Source: Magnolia sinica
Lineage: Eukaryota > Streptophyta > Magnoliopsida > Magnoliales > Magnoliaceae
Assembly: GCF_029962835.1 (NCBI RefSeq)
Contig: NC_080582.1
Coordinates: 21,584,032-21,648,031 of the forward strand
Length of the DNA: 64,000 nucleotides
Direction: 5' to 3'
The position numbers and the translations under genes are program-made. Shown piece by piece: positions 53,222 through 64,000 of the stretch; the stretch's first letter is position 1; each line of letters begins with the position of its first letter. The notes under the pieces are model-generated. The model did not search any database. It was not told the origin of the DNA and saw only the letters and a list, made by a program, of their open reading frames with translations.

Positions 53222-56200
53222 CTAAAATATTGTTTCCAAAATAAATGGCCTTACACACCAGACTTTTAGCATGTGAAACTTCTTGGGGCACACAATGATT
53301 TAGGTTTGACATCTACACTGTCCATCAATTTTTACATACCATTATAGAGCATGAGCCTCAAAATGAGACACATCCAAAGCTCAAGTGGACCACACCACAA
53401 TAAGTAAAAGGGATTAAATTACTACTGTCGAAAATTTTTGAGGCTACAAAAGACTCTAATCAAGCTGAAATTTATATTTTAACTTATTCCAGGTGTGTGT
53501 GATATTATGAACAGGTCAGATGGAAAATTAGCTTCAAGCTTGGCCCTAGGAAAGTTTCAACGGTAATTTGTTCAATCCCTATTGCCTTTTGTGGTATGGT
53601 CCACTTGAGCTTTAAATGTGCCTCGTTTTTGGAGTCATGCGCTCTAGAATGATTCGTAAAAATTGATAGACAGTATGGACGTAAAACACAAATCATCGTG
53701 GGGCCAAAGAACCGCTACATGTTAAAAGTCATGCGGTGGATCACGCAATCTGGATAGAAGTTGTACCATGCGACAAGGATTGACTTCTCTCCACTGTTTT
53801 CCCATGGTGTGGTCCACTTGAGATTTTGATTTGCCTCAGTTTTGGGTTGATACTATAAAACTATTTCGAAAAATGGATGGATGGCATGGATGAGACACAT
53901 ACATCATGTTTATCATGTTTGGGTCCACGGAGCATTGGCCAGCCAATCTGTTTCTGCTGCCATTAGAGAATGCAATCTGATGCGGATTTCCTGCCAAAGA
54001 AGTTGTTGTGAAAGGATTTTGGGTGGATTCTAGGTGGGGCCCACTGCGATGTTCATTAGAAATCAAACCTGTCTATCCATTTTTTGAGTTTATTTTAGGA
54101 CATGTGACCAAAAGTAAGATGGATCTAAAACTCAAATGGACCACACGAGAGGAAACAGTGGGGGTTTAGTGACCACCGTTGAAATATTTATATGGTCACA
54201 AAAGTTTCGTAAGTCTAAGTTTTTAATGTTTTTACTTCATCTTAGTAAAAATAACCTTATAAACGGTTTGGATGGCATATAAACATCAAGGCAAAGCCTA
54301 GAAAGGTTTCAACGGTAAGAATTACTTTTCCCACTGTTTCATCTTGTATGGCCCAGTTGAGTTTTGGATCATTCTCATTTTTGGACGATGTTCTAAAATG
54401 AGCTAGAAAAATGGATGGACGGGTTGGATTTCTCATAAACATCATGATGGACCCCACATTGCATCCTTGAGCATAACCTCATGCGAAAGGCTTTGAAAGT
54501 AGATCAACGTCCCACGCAACCAGGGAGAGAAAATTTCGGCGCATGAAAGAGTTAAATCTGGCGCATGGGAGAGATAAATTCTTCATCGAAAATATGCAGG
54601 CACATAAAACGATCTGACTGATTATAAATTTATATATTTATATTACACTTATCGGGTTTGGGTTGGGTTGGGCAACCCGAGACTTCAACCCGAGCACGAC
54701 TGAAATTCTGTCGAGTTGGTTTTTCTATGGCCTAAGCCCAAGACCGCACCCGAAATATCCTGCCCGAGCCCAACCCAAAGTCGGGTCGGTCGAGTTGAAC
54801 CCGCCCGACTTTCAGCCCTAATGATGCATGCCCTCACCCATCAATGCTCCCTCAACACGCGACTCCGACCGTCTATTTCGCGTATGACAACACTTCCTCA
54901 ACTGTGCAACTCCGACTCCTTTTTGGCACATCCTAACTAATGCAGTGTGATGCATGGTCATGTTAGTCAAGTGATTAATTATGCTCATTCATACAGTAAG
55001 TTTGGGAAGCTAGGGTACCTCCATTTTTAATATTGACCTAAATCGAACATTTGGCATTGGACAACCACAGTGGTCCTACTCCTATGTTCTAGATCCATCT
55101 AGGCTCGTCACTCCTAGTTAAACACATACGATAGGCAAGTTGCAAGAAGTTGTGCTCGCGATCACTACGGGGAGGCTCGTCACCCTAGCATAGGCTGATA
55201 GCACGAACACGATGTCCCATACCACCATGCTCGACTCACGAGTCTTGATGATTGTAGTACCATGGTTAAAGTGGATCTTTACATTGGTGAGGGGTATCTT
55301 AGATTCAAGCAGTCGCATTCATACATGGTAAACACACAATAGGTCAATTGGTTCGTTAGGCAAGCTCAATTAGTACGGGCGCACACTGACTTAATCGACA
55401 TGGAGTGCGTATGCATCCCTCGTGGCCTAGCCACTGTCGACAGTCGTCATGCGACTCGTATTCATCGAGTTTATCCAAGGTGGCAAGACTAATTCGGCCA
55501 CCCAAACAAGGACTTTTACCGATTGCCTGGGCTACGTTTGTAGCCTCAATCCTACCCAAATGCTTCTAATAAACACATGTAAAAACACATGTAATATTTA
55601 TCCCAACATTCAACAAACAATCCATGTGGATTTCTCATTTGGGCATTTCATCAAACACATAGACCATGCTAATACAACATGCATTTATCAATTGATTTCA
55701 TAGAGGAAAATATACTTACGCATAAGAAAATAAAGAATCCTATCTTAATAGTCGTAGTAAATATAAATCATCAACAATTTCTCATTTAGACAATTTATCA
55801 AATATGTAGACTATGTTAGTTAAAATTAACACATATTTTATTAATTCTTTAAACAGAGAAATCCATATGCATATAACAATGATGAATCCTAGATTAATAA
55901 TCACGGCAAGCACAAATCATTTCAATTTCTCATTTAAACATTTCAACAAACATGTAGGTTACATTGTTTATTTATCACAGTTCATAGGTATATCTCATGC
56001 AGAAATCAGCGTATTTAAGACAATACAGTAGCAATCAAGACAAGCATAAATCATTAGCTGATATGAAAGCACTGATAAACTGCAACCTAAGCATTTATAG
56101 TCTACACCTTTCGTTAGTACGCTCGACTCGGACTCAATCCAAATTCTACGTTTCCAAAAACGGAACGTTGGGCACCTAAATGTTGAAATTGGTTAGCTAG

Positions 56201-57211
56201 GTTGACGTAAATCTATCCGGGAACTCTACATCGATATAGGGTTGGTATTTCTTACCCAAAATCATAGCCGAAAGAGGTTTGATAGCGCAACGGGGCGGTG
56301 ATTAGGCACGTGGATTTGTGGGAGAAGTTTCCTGCAGTGATCTCCCAAAATTTCCTTTCTCTCTTTCCTCTTTTCTCCTCTCTCCCTTTAGGGTTTGTGA
56401 AATTCGTATATGGGAGAGAGGGGGTGAAATGAGGGTTATTTATAGCCTAGATGTGATGCAAATGGCCCTAGGGCCACTTTATACATTGTTTATACCACGT
56501 GGGTGGCCGTTTCTGACGAATGGGGCTCATAGGGAGGCCCACGACTCATCTACATCATAGGATATCCTCTCTGACAATGGATCCATGCCAGGACATGATT
56601 TCAGTGCGATTAGATAAGCCGATCGACCGTAGAGAGCCTGTGTCAGATCAACGGTCGTACATGTCCAATCGGGGCCACGGTTATACGGATGTGTAGGAAA
56701 ATTTTCTTTCCCCATGGGTGAAGTTTGGTCACAAACTAATGGTCCAAATTCTTCAACTTCGCATGAGAGCGAATAGCCCAATTCACTTAAGTTTAGTTCG
56801 TTTTCTAAAGATATTCGCATTTCTCATACTCTTAACTCACGGCTTAAGTTGGGCGTTTCTGGACATTATCTGGTCTTGGTTCCCGCAATGGTTGTCAAGC
56901 CCAGCAGGACGGACATCGTCCTATAGTTTCGTGGTCATCAGACCCCCGACGTGCGGTCTAGGTTCGTTACCGAGTTTCAGTGTACTCCTAAGAGTGACAG
57001 GCCCTTGGGATTTCTCCTAGGTCTTCAAGTGGCATTGAGCCAGCAGTACTCTTGATTCTAGGCCTTCTCAAATATGAAAATGGTGGCCCAAGCTTAATCT
57101 ACCAATTACTTAACTAAATTCCATCTAAGTTATATAACCAAACGCGGCCCTTGAGTCGTTCCGCTTAAGGTTGTACTCGAGTCTTTATACAGATTTTTCC
57201 AGGACGTTACA
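51885..57211 (-). mobile_element. Del/Tekay-like solo LTR, target duplication TGAGG/CGAGG
   Basis: It reads TGTAATGCCTTGAATTTTGA at the left and CCAGGACGTTACA at the right, homologous along its length to the LTR at 4756-7944 and in the same (minus) orientation. The flanks are TGAGG (51880-51884) and CGAGG (57212-57216), four of five bases matching. The CACTA-3 sequence reads smoothly across when the LTR is removed (ACTGAGG joined to CTAGAGCC). No primer site follows, so it is a solo LTR. Excluding the hAT insertion it is about 2.98 kb. TATA box (minus) at 56437-56444. Confidence 0.85.
52482..54820. mobile_element. hAT transposon, non-autonomous, 2339 bp, perfect 8-bp duplication
   Basis: Terminal inverted repeats are TAGGGCTGAAAGTCGAGCGG at the left and CCGCCCGACTTTCAGCCCTA at the right. 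They are followed inward by long GGGTTGGGTCGGGTTGG / CAACCC-type subterminal repeats. The target duplication ATGATGCA is identical at 52474-52481 and 54821-54828. A TAGGG-TG terminus and 8-bp duplication are diagnostic of hAT. No transposase ORF is present. The interior is AT-rich (52600-53040), then a CT repeat (53173-53215), then GTGG-CCAC family sequence (53240-54470), so it looks like hAT ends that have acquired unrelated repeats. Confidence 0.92.
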
Positions 57212-57353
57212 CGAGGCTAGAGCCTTTAGCCATGGGGTTGCAGCCACAGTTTGGATAACTAAGGTAAAATCGAGGCCAAAGGCTTTAGTCTTGGTTTTTA
57301 ATCTTTTTAGCCACAGTTTTAAACTGAGGCTAAAGCCATTTTTCGTTGCAGTG

Positions 57354-58782
57354 AGGGTTTAGTGAGGGTTTACCTACTAAGTCAAGATCATTTAAAGGTT
57401 TAAGGGTTGTTTTGGGTTAAGTGTTAGGGTCACCAAGGCACCTTATTTACCTGTTATTTTCTCCTTGATGCTCATGTCATCTTATGTTTTCGGTATGCAA
57501 TTTCTAAAGGCTCAATGACTACATGGCATATGGATTAGCGTAATTGACAAGAAAGGTGCACAAATTAGTGCATTAACAAAGCACACTCAACCAACAATAT
57601 AACTAGAACTGTAGACACCAATGGGTTAGCTAGACCTTGGTACCCTACTTAATTGTACTATGGCTCAGGTGGATCCGAACAAAGTTCTAAAAAGATTAAG
57701 CTCTTTAAGATCCTTCTGACAATGTAAAGTGCAAAGTATGCCTAGTAAATCACCTAACAACCATATGATACACACCATATGTGTGCAGAAACGGTGCTTC
57801 ACACCATCATCTTACCACTAATCTAAGTCATTATTTTTTAGAAAATTTTCATATACAATATATTTATTTAATTTTTAAAACTAAAAGATTTTATTTTTGA
57901 AGTTTAATTTCCTTATAAAAACATAACAACTTAAGCTGTCATTCTTATATATGCTGAGGCACACGATCATGGTGATATTGGTGCCAATTTAATGCGTGTA
58001 GAGGCTAGTAATGTCACACCTCCCCAAGATAGAAGGGGGCTTGGCTTGCATGGCTAAGATCTAGTGAAGGAAGGTAAGGATATTGCGCTTCTAAGAGGGC
58101 GGCCACATGCCATGGCAAATGTAGTGGACAATGATGTTGTTGATGTAGATGAGGTCCTACGGTGTACGATGATGTTGACTGTAAGGATGGGGCCCATGTA
58201 CAATTTCATATAATCCCTCGTATTTCTTTAAGGTTTCGGCGTAAAAGGAGGTCAAGCTTATGAAATGGTGGGGTCATTGGCACCATCCCATGACTACGCT
58301 GCATAAGATGAAGAATGCTAGTAGGAATAAAGCTCGAGCTACTGACACATGTTAGTGGAATGACATTATTAATCAGACTAAGTTAGTGTAAAATATTATA
58401 AAATTTTGTAATATTTGGTACAATCAAGCATAACCTTAATTAAAAATATAGCATATAAGCTTCAGAGGGGGTGAATGCTATATTGTACACTACTCACCAT
58501 TTAAAGAATTGTTTCAAATATAACACCATTTTCAAAATCCATCGATGAATAGTGCCAGAAAACATAATCATTATAGTTACCTATGTTTATATCATGGATT
58601 CTTAGTATCCAAAAGAGCCCTAATAATACGAAGACTAAAATTTTTGAAAAATTTATAAAAAGAAATTATGAAATTTACATTGTGATACCCTTTTCAAAAA
58701 GGATTTCAAAAAGCTACCTCATTAATTTATATAATTATCATTCCACTACCTTCCTTAATGGCAGTGGTGAGAGAAAATTGAC
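57354..58782. other. Unassigned sequence, no supported gene
   Basis: No ORF, terminus or tandem repeat is recognised over about 1.4 kb; AT-rich in 57780-57950 and 58380-58780. Confidence 0.3.
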
Positions 58783-60729
58783 TGTAATACTCCGAATTTT
58801 CACAGTCGAGTTTACACTTCTGCCTTAGAATTTCAGCTGTTAATAAAGTAATAATTGAATACTTTAAAATTTCACATTTTTTTTTCCCATTTATATCACA
58901 TTCATGAAGGTAACCACCATTCATGAGAATAAAACCAACCATACTAAAATTCTTATTACATTTAAACATAAAAGTGCAATTAATCATTTATTGCTCACTC
59001 AGGCAGGAGTTTATTACAAATATCCAAATTTATAGCATGAAACGTAAGCAAAGCTAAACTAAAATTAAAGCATTAACAACATAATCTCACATCACTTGTA
59101 GTCTTTCACATGGAGAATGCATCGCCTATATCTTCAACTAGTGCATCACCTGCATCATCTATATAATTGGAGATAGTCAATATACTACTCATAGTGATGA
59201 TTATCCTTAAAGATAAATACAATTCAAGTAATTTTTTAAAGTAAAATAATATAAGGGTTCTGATACTTTTTGTACTCCACTATTATGAATGATATCGATA
59301 TGTACGACTAATCCACATGAATGCATGCCTAGTATAGTAAGTGTGGCTCATCATAAATAGTGACTACTATATTATAGAATATAATTGATAAAAATCTAGC
59401 TTGCTCCGCATCTTATAACTACGGAGATTTGTCGGTGTGTCCAACACTACTGTGGATTTATGTGAACACCTTGAGACGACACAACTCATGGTTTGGATGA
59501 ATTACATAACACGATTTATTCATGAAGTGACTAATTGTGACATTCAATCCTAAAAAGATAATTAACACGCGTTGTAGATTACTTACATCAACTACCCACA
59601 TCCAATGATTTACACGTCGACCAAGAGGGTCACTGCCTAGATTGCATTATATCCACAATAAATATATATTTGTGAGTCATTCAAAACATTACTTGTATCA
59701 ATAGAGAATTAAATCAAATAATGAGATTTTTAGAATTCCATAACATGCCTAAGCCATAAAATAAGGGAATTATAGCACAAAGCTAACCTAATAAAAGATA
59801 AAAGTAACAATAAGTTAACTCAATAATAATAATAATAAAAGTAGAAAATATGCTAACTTAATAAAATAGGAGAGAAGAGTAAAAGTCAACTCAATACAAA
59901 ATTCAATGGTTCATGTTAATGGCATTTTTATAATTATTGTTGATCTGAGAGTTTTGAAAAATCTAATGATTTTACATGGTAAAAAGTACATTTCTAAGAA
60001 ATTATTTTAAAAGAACTTATATCTAAATCATTATAATTAAAGAGTTATTCACCAAATAAGTTAAAAGTATCATTAATTAAGGCAAGATACATATATTAAA
60101 CAACATAATGGATGGTTATATGACATGTCAAAAAAAAAAAAAAAAACTTCATAGTTAGTACTCTAACTATGTATGTAGGTGGATGCATGATTAGTTTCAT
60201 AAACGGATTAATACAAAGTAGGTTTTTTTAGAGTGATCAAGAGGTAGAACATCTAAACTATTAGATTCAAGTGACTTGTTCATATTTGTAAGTTCCTCAT
60301 GTTGTAGTTTTGATGGTGTGTTGAGCATATTCATAGGTGGTGAACAATATAAACGGATCAGTATCTCGATTTGATATGTGGACAAGCAAGTGTGGAGATC
60401 AAGTAATTAGTTTACTATGATCGGGTGGTTCAAACTCAAAGTGAACGATCCAATATCTTTACGTTGTAATGAATAGTTGACTGAATGGTTGGTTATGATG
60501 AAAAAGTGAGAATACTTGGATATATGATAATCTCATCTTAAAAATCAACGGTCAAATGACTTTATATATAGATAGAAATTATTTTCAACGGTCAAATTCA
60601 AGTTAGAGAATATATGTAAGGTTAAGATAGGCTAAATTAGTGGCATACATATGTATATACTAAATTAACTTTCAGGGTAACACTCGAGAACTATCATTAC
60701 TTGAGTATTGAAAAGTTTAAAGTGTTACA
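58783..60729 (-). mobile_element. 3' LTR of a third Del/Tekay-like element
   Basis: On the minus strand it starts TGTAACACTTTAAAC at 60729 and ends CGGAGTATTACA at 58783 (1947 bp). The polypurine tract directly upstream (60745-60730) marks it as a 3' LTR; the tRNA-type primer site is absent at the other end. It is AT-rich and contains a 19-base A run (60130-60148). The interior of the element to the right is reduced to about 150 bases (a NFRDKILFK-like frame end) before unrelated repeats begin. Confidence 0.75.
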
Positions 60730-60745
60730 ATCTACCCCCTTAAAC
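60730..60745 (-). promoter_or_regulatory. Polypurine tract before the 3' LTR
   Basis: Minus strand GTTTAAGGGGGTAGAT directly upstream of TGTAACAC, preceded by GGGACAAAATTTTG. This GGGAC-AAATTT...AAGGGGG-TAGA arrangement is characteristic of the pol-to-3'-LTR boundary in plant Del/Tekay elements. Confidence 0.75.
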
Positions 60746-60899
60746 AAAATTTTGTCCCTAAAATTTAATTATTTCTACCATGAATACGAGTGATGATATA
60801 CCAACTTATGATGTCTAAGTTTCCGCAATATTTCGTATGAGGTAGATAATTATTTCTAGATGTATACAAGTTTGTTTGATTGATTACATGAAATCGGGG

Positions 60900-62458
60900 C
60901 ACTACATGGACGGGTAGCGTAGGTGGACCCTATCGCGATGTTCATGTGAAATCCCCCAACCAACGGTTAACTCACCGACAAGGCTAAAAAAGGCTCCATT
61001 TGTGATTCAAGTGGACCACATGATTTGAAATAGGGTATATCTATTAGCGTGTCCCGAGTGCATGACAAATGGGTATGAATTTTTGGAGAAAGACCTAAAT
61101 GTTTGTGTTGAATCTAGTGATTGGATTGGATTTCATATGATTATCAAGGTGGTTCCTTAAAAAATCAAGAGTTGATGTCTATCTCCCAATTGTTTACTTT
61201 GGTGTGCCCCACCAGAATCACAGATTAACTTGATATTTTACCTTCAAGCCTCATATGGTACTTAATATCTAATAATTGGAGTGGATATTACATAAACATC
61301 ATGGTGAGCCCCATCAAAATTAAGAGCAAAGTCCTTTGCAATTCATTTTTTTAAAATAATCTCTGTATAGTTACGTAGGTGTGCACTGGATTTTTATTTT
61401 TGGCAAGGCCTATTGTAATGTTTATGTAAAATCTACTTTGAACATTAGATGTGCATTCGTATTTTAGACCTAGATCCAAAAAAATTAAGATGACTTGTGA
61501 TTCATGTGAGCCACGCCAAAGAAAAAAGTTTGGAGAGAGACATTGACCCATTTTTATAAGGCCCACAACGAAGATTATATGAAATCACTCCAGCCATTAG
61601 ATGTTGTACAAATATTTAGTCTGGGGGCCTAAAAGTCAAGCTCATCCATAATTCAGGTGGGTTTTACATAAGGAAATAATTTAAAGAGTGATCATTGACA
61701 TGTACACTGTTGCAATCATATGGTCAACCTGAACCATATATGGTGGTAATTAATAAAGTAAGTGTTTGAAAACCTTTTAAAAAAAAATGTATGGAATATA
61801 AATTTCATATTAACTAGGTTGTTCATTGTAAAATTCTTTAATGCATGGACATATCAAAGAAGAGAGCAAGAAAGACCAAACAGAAGGTGTGTTTGGGGGA
61901 GTGGATTACGTGCAGTCCCAGCCTCACCCAAGTGTAGCCTTTACTGTGGGCCCCACCTTAATGCATGCTATTTTACATCCATGCCTTCCATCTATTTTTC
62001 TAGATCATCTTAGGGCGTGATCCCAAAAATGAAGCATATCCAAATCTCAGGTGGACCATGCCATAGGAAACAGTGGTGATTGACTATTAACAAGTTATAA
62101 TCAGACACAAAAGTTTTGGATCAAACCGATATTTGTTTTTCTTCCCTTAATCCATATTTACCGGGGGACCTTATGTGTAGGTTAGATGGCAAATAAACAT
62201 TACAATGGGTCTTAGGAAATTTTTAATGGTGGAATGTTTGATCACCACTGTTTTAATATGGTTCACCTAGATATTTTGTATAAGCTTATTTTCAGGCAAA
62301 TAAAGTACAGAGTAGATGTAGAGTACATAGATAAAGAAAGAAGAATGCTCACACACAGCTAGCAGGAATTAAGTGCTAATAAATGTTAATAAATGACTGC
62401 CTCTTTAAAGGTTAATTCAAACAAGCAAAGGATTCGCTAGCTTGTAATACCCCCCACC
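60900..62458. repeat. Cluster of GTGG-CCAC family segments
   Basis: Alternating orientations of segments with GATGTTCATGTGAAAT(C/T)C, CCAACCATTAGATG, GATTCAAGTGGACCACATGA and CATCATGGTGAGCCCCATC (60930-61620), then a more canonical copy at 61890-62280 (TGTGGGCCCCACCTTAATGC, ATGAAGCATATCCAAATCTC, GTGGACCATGCCATAGGAAA). No coding capacity. Confidence 0.6.
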
Positions 62459-62461
62459 TTA

Positions 62462-62880
62462 GGGCCTGTTTGGCCGGGCAGACTGGATGGGATTAGATTG
62501 TATTGGAAGGGATTGGAAGGAGCAATCCCGGGATTGGCCGGGCGTGCCAAACAGGCACGTTGAACTTCTACCTGGATTAGAGCAATCCCATGGGATTGCC
62601 AGCAATCCACCCACTGACATCACCATCATTACCTTGAAATCCACCCAATCCCTTCTAATCCCATCTATTTTGCCTGGGACATGTTTGGGTGGGCAGATTG
62701 GAAGGGATTGGCCGAGCGTAATCCCAGGATTGGCCAGGCGGGCCAAACATACTCGGTGGTAGATTCCCTGGATATAGCAATCCCATGGGATTGCCAGCAA
62801 TCCACTGATGCAGCCATCATTACCTGCCATCCACCCTAATACAATCTAATCCCATGGGATGGGCCCATCCAAACAGGCCC
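62462..62880. mobile_element. Tourist-like (PIF/Harbinger) MITE, 419 bp, TTA duplication
   Basis: Left terminus GGGCCTGTTTGGCCGGGCAG and right terminus GGGCCCATCCAAACAGGCCC form inverted repeats (the complement of the right end begins GGGCCTGTTTGGATGGGC). The flanks are TTA at 62459-62461 and TTA at 62881-62883, the standard PIF/Harbinger target. The inverted similarity extends further inwards (GGGATTAGATTGTATT against AATACAATCTAATCCC). The interior is a partial tandem duplication (CAATCCCATGGGATTGCCAG at 62584 and 62779). Confidence 0.92.
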
Positions 62881-62883
62881 TTA

Positions 62884-64000
62884 ATGTCTATATAAAATCC
62901 ACCCTAACCATTGGATGAGTCACCCCTTGTTAGATCCGGAGGCTGAAAATCAGCTCCATACCTGGTTAAGGTAGACCACATGATCGAAAACATTGTACAA
63001 GGAAAGCTTACCCTCCACACCTCCACACTGTTTCCCTTGGTATGGCCGACTTGATTTATGAATGGGCTTGCATTTTATGCCTTAGATTTAGATTCTGGTT
63101 GGAGTGGATTTCATGGGCTCATCATGTTGAACTCTTAGCAATCAAGGGTGGACGTACGTCTCTCCCAACTGTTTCCATGGGTATGGCCCACTTGAATCAT
63201 GCGTCACTCTGATTTTTTGGCACTATGCTCAGCAAGGGATTACACATCCAATGATTAGAGTGGAACTCATGTACACATCATGGTGGACTTTCTGAAAAAA
63301 AATGATGGGTGGGCGTCCATCGTGAACATTAGTCCCAGGAAATGTGCATGTTTCCCAGAAGATGGGAGAGTGGGTGCTTTCGTGACCATCAGCCCACGTT
63401 GTGTATGTGTTATATATCCATGCCATCCATCAGTTTTTATCGAACATTTTCATATCAAGTTCCAAAAATGAAGCAGTTCCAAATCTCCCGTGGACTACAC
63501 AACAGAACAGAAAACAGTGGAAACTGAACGTCCACCGTTAAAAACTTCCTAGGGCTCATTGTAATATTTATTGGCCATAAACCTCTTGATAAGGTCATAC
63601 CAAAATATTTATTTAATGATCAATTACCACTGTTTCCTGTGATGTGGTCCACTGGACATATGGATGCACTTCATTTTTTGGGGTCATGCCCTAAATTGAT
63701 ATGAAAAAAATTGATGGACATCGTTGATATATAACACATACATGAAGGTAGGTTGATGGACATCCGTGGATGTATAACACATGCATGAAGGTGGGCCCCA
63801 CCATTAGGGAAACACCCACAGCGGTGTTGCCGTGTAACCCGACTTGGAATGCATGGGAACCACGCGGGTACCATTTGATGTGGCAAAGTTTTATGGCCCC
63901 AGCATGATGTAAGTGTTATATCCATCCCGTTCACCCATCTTGCTAGATTATTTCATGGCATGAACCTAAAAAATGACAAGACAGATCCAGGTTTCTAAGT
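62884..64000. repeat. Cluster of GTGG-CCAC family segments up to the window end
   Basis: Contains GTCTATATAAAATCCACCCT, TTCCCTTGGTATGGCCGACTTG, ACTGTTTCCATGGGTATGGC, GTTTCCTGTGATGTGGTCCA and AAGGTGGGCCCCACCATTAG. At about 63700-63783 a 43-base unit (TTGATGGACATC(G/C)(T/G)TG through CATGAAGGT(A/G)GG) is duplicated in tandem. No gene; short open frames are by-products. Confidence 0.6.

Larger units (their letters stand above)
51530..57353. mobile_element. CACTA-3: relative of CACTA-1, split by a solo LTR
   Basis: Left arm 51545-51884 and right arm 57212-57353 carry GAGGCTAAA/TTTAGCCTC(A/G)GTT subterminal repeats like those of CACTA-1. The right terminus ends TTTTTCGTTGCAGTG (57339-57353), whose complement CACTGCAACGAAAAA is a CACTA-type end. 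The left terminus near 51530 is obscured by a 17-base A run. With the inserted LTR removed the element is only about 500 bp, so it is a small non-autonomous derivative. Confidence 0.6.

Noticed and set aside
1-64000. tRNA and rRNA genes
   Set aside because: Only tRNA-complementary primer-binding sites were seen; no cloverleaf-like sequence or rRNA stretch was recognised by eye. A covariance-model scan would be needed to be sure.

Overview
The window reads as nuclear DNA of a flowering plant. It is low in GC and almost entirely made of nested, decayed transposable elements. I see no intact protein-coding gene, no tRNA or rRNA gene and no CRISPR array. Supporting signs are plant tRNA-Asp and tRNA-iMet primer-binding sites, CACTA, hAT and Tourist-type DNA transposon ends, plant L1 LINEs with a C-terminal RNase H, and intron-bearing fragments of plant housekeeping genes. 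A dispersed family rich in GTGG-CCAC words (for example GTGGACCACACCACA) recurs in at least eight places. From memory I associate it with magnoliids, so a magnoliid or other early-diverging angiosperm is my guess, at low confidence. The frequent disablements and absence of intact genes suggest a heterochromatic or gene-poor interval.

Layout. 1-3952: 5' half of a non-autonomous LTR element (copy A, minus strand). 3953-7944: leader, primer-binding site and 3.2 kb LTR of a Del/Tekay-like Ty3/gypsy element (minus), inserted at the edge of a 175-bp satellite array (7945-10830). 10831-21167: remains of a Tat-like gypsy element (integrase C-terminus; antisense coiled-coil ORF) interrupted by copy B of the non-autonomous family (13689-19341, plus). 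21168-23290: a CACTA end with about 20 hairpin-forming 60-bp subterminal repeats. 23683-37113: an L1-type LINE (minus) with matching 11-bp target duplications, split by a 7.6 kb insert made of copy C (30080-36390, minus) joined tail-to-tail to a partial plus-strand copy C' (28765-30079).

37125-43514: a stretch holding a leader-like exon, a solo LTR, single exons resembling APC10 and the GTPase RsgA, and an RTE LINE 3' end. I read it as a graveyard or capture of gene fragments rather than one gene. 43515-about 51290: a second CACTA element carrying an antisense Pumilio exon, two other coding-like fragments and a 5'-truncated LINE with an 11-bp duplication. About 51530-57353: a third CACTA relative, holding a Del/Tekay solo LTR, which in turn holds a 2.34 kb hAT element with a perfect 8-bp duplication. 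58783-60729: the 3' LTR of another Del/Tekay element. 60746-64000: dense GTGG-CCAC family sequence with a 419-bp Tourist-like MITE.

No cooperative gene system is visible. The points most worth following are: a large ORF of unknown function shared by all copies of the non-autonomous LTR family; the swapping of short palindromic motifs just upstream of the TATA box in that family's LTRs; the tail-to-tail LTR junction; and the chimeric gene-fragment cluster. Percent identities, copy numbers and database matches were not computed.
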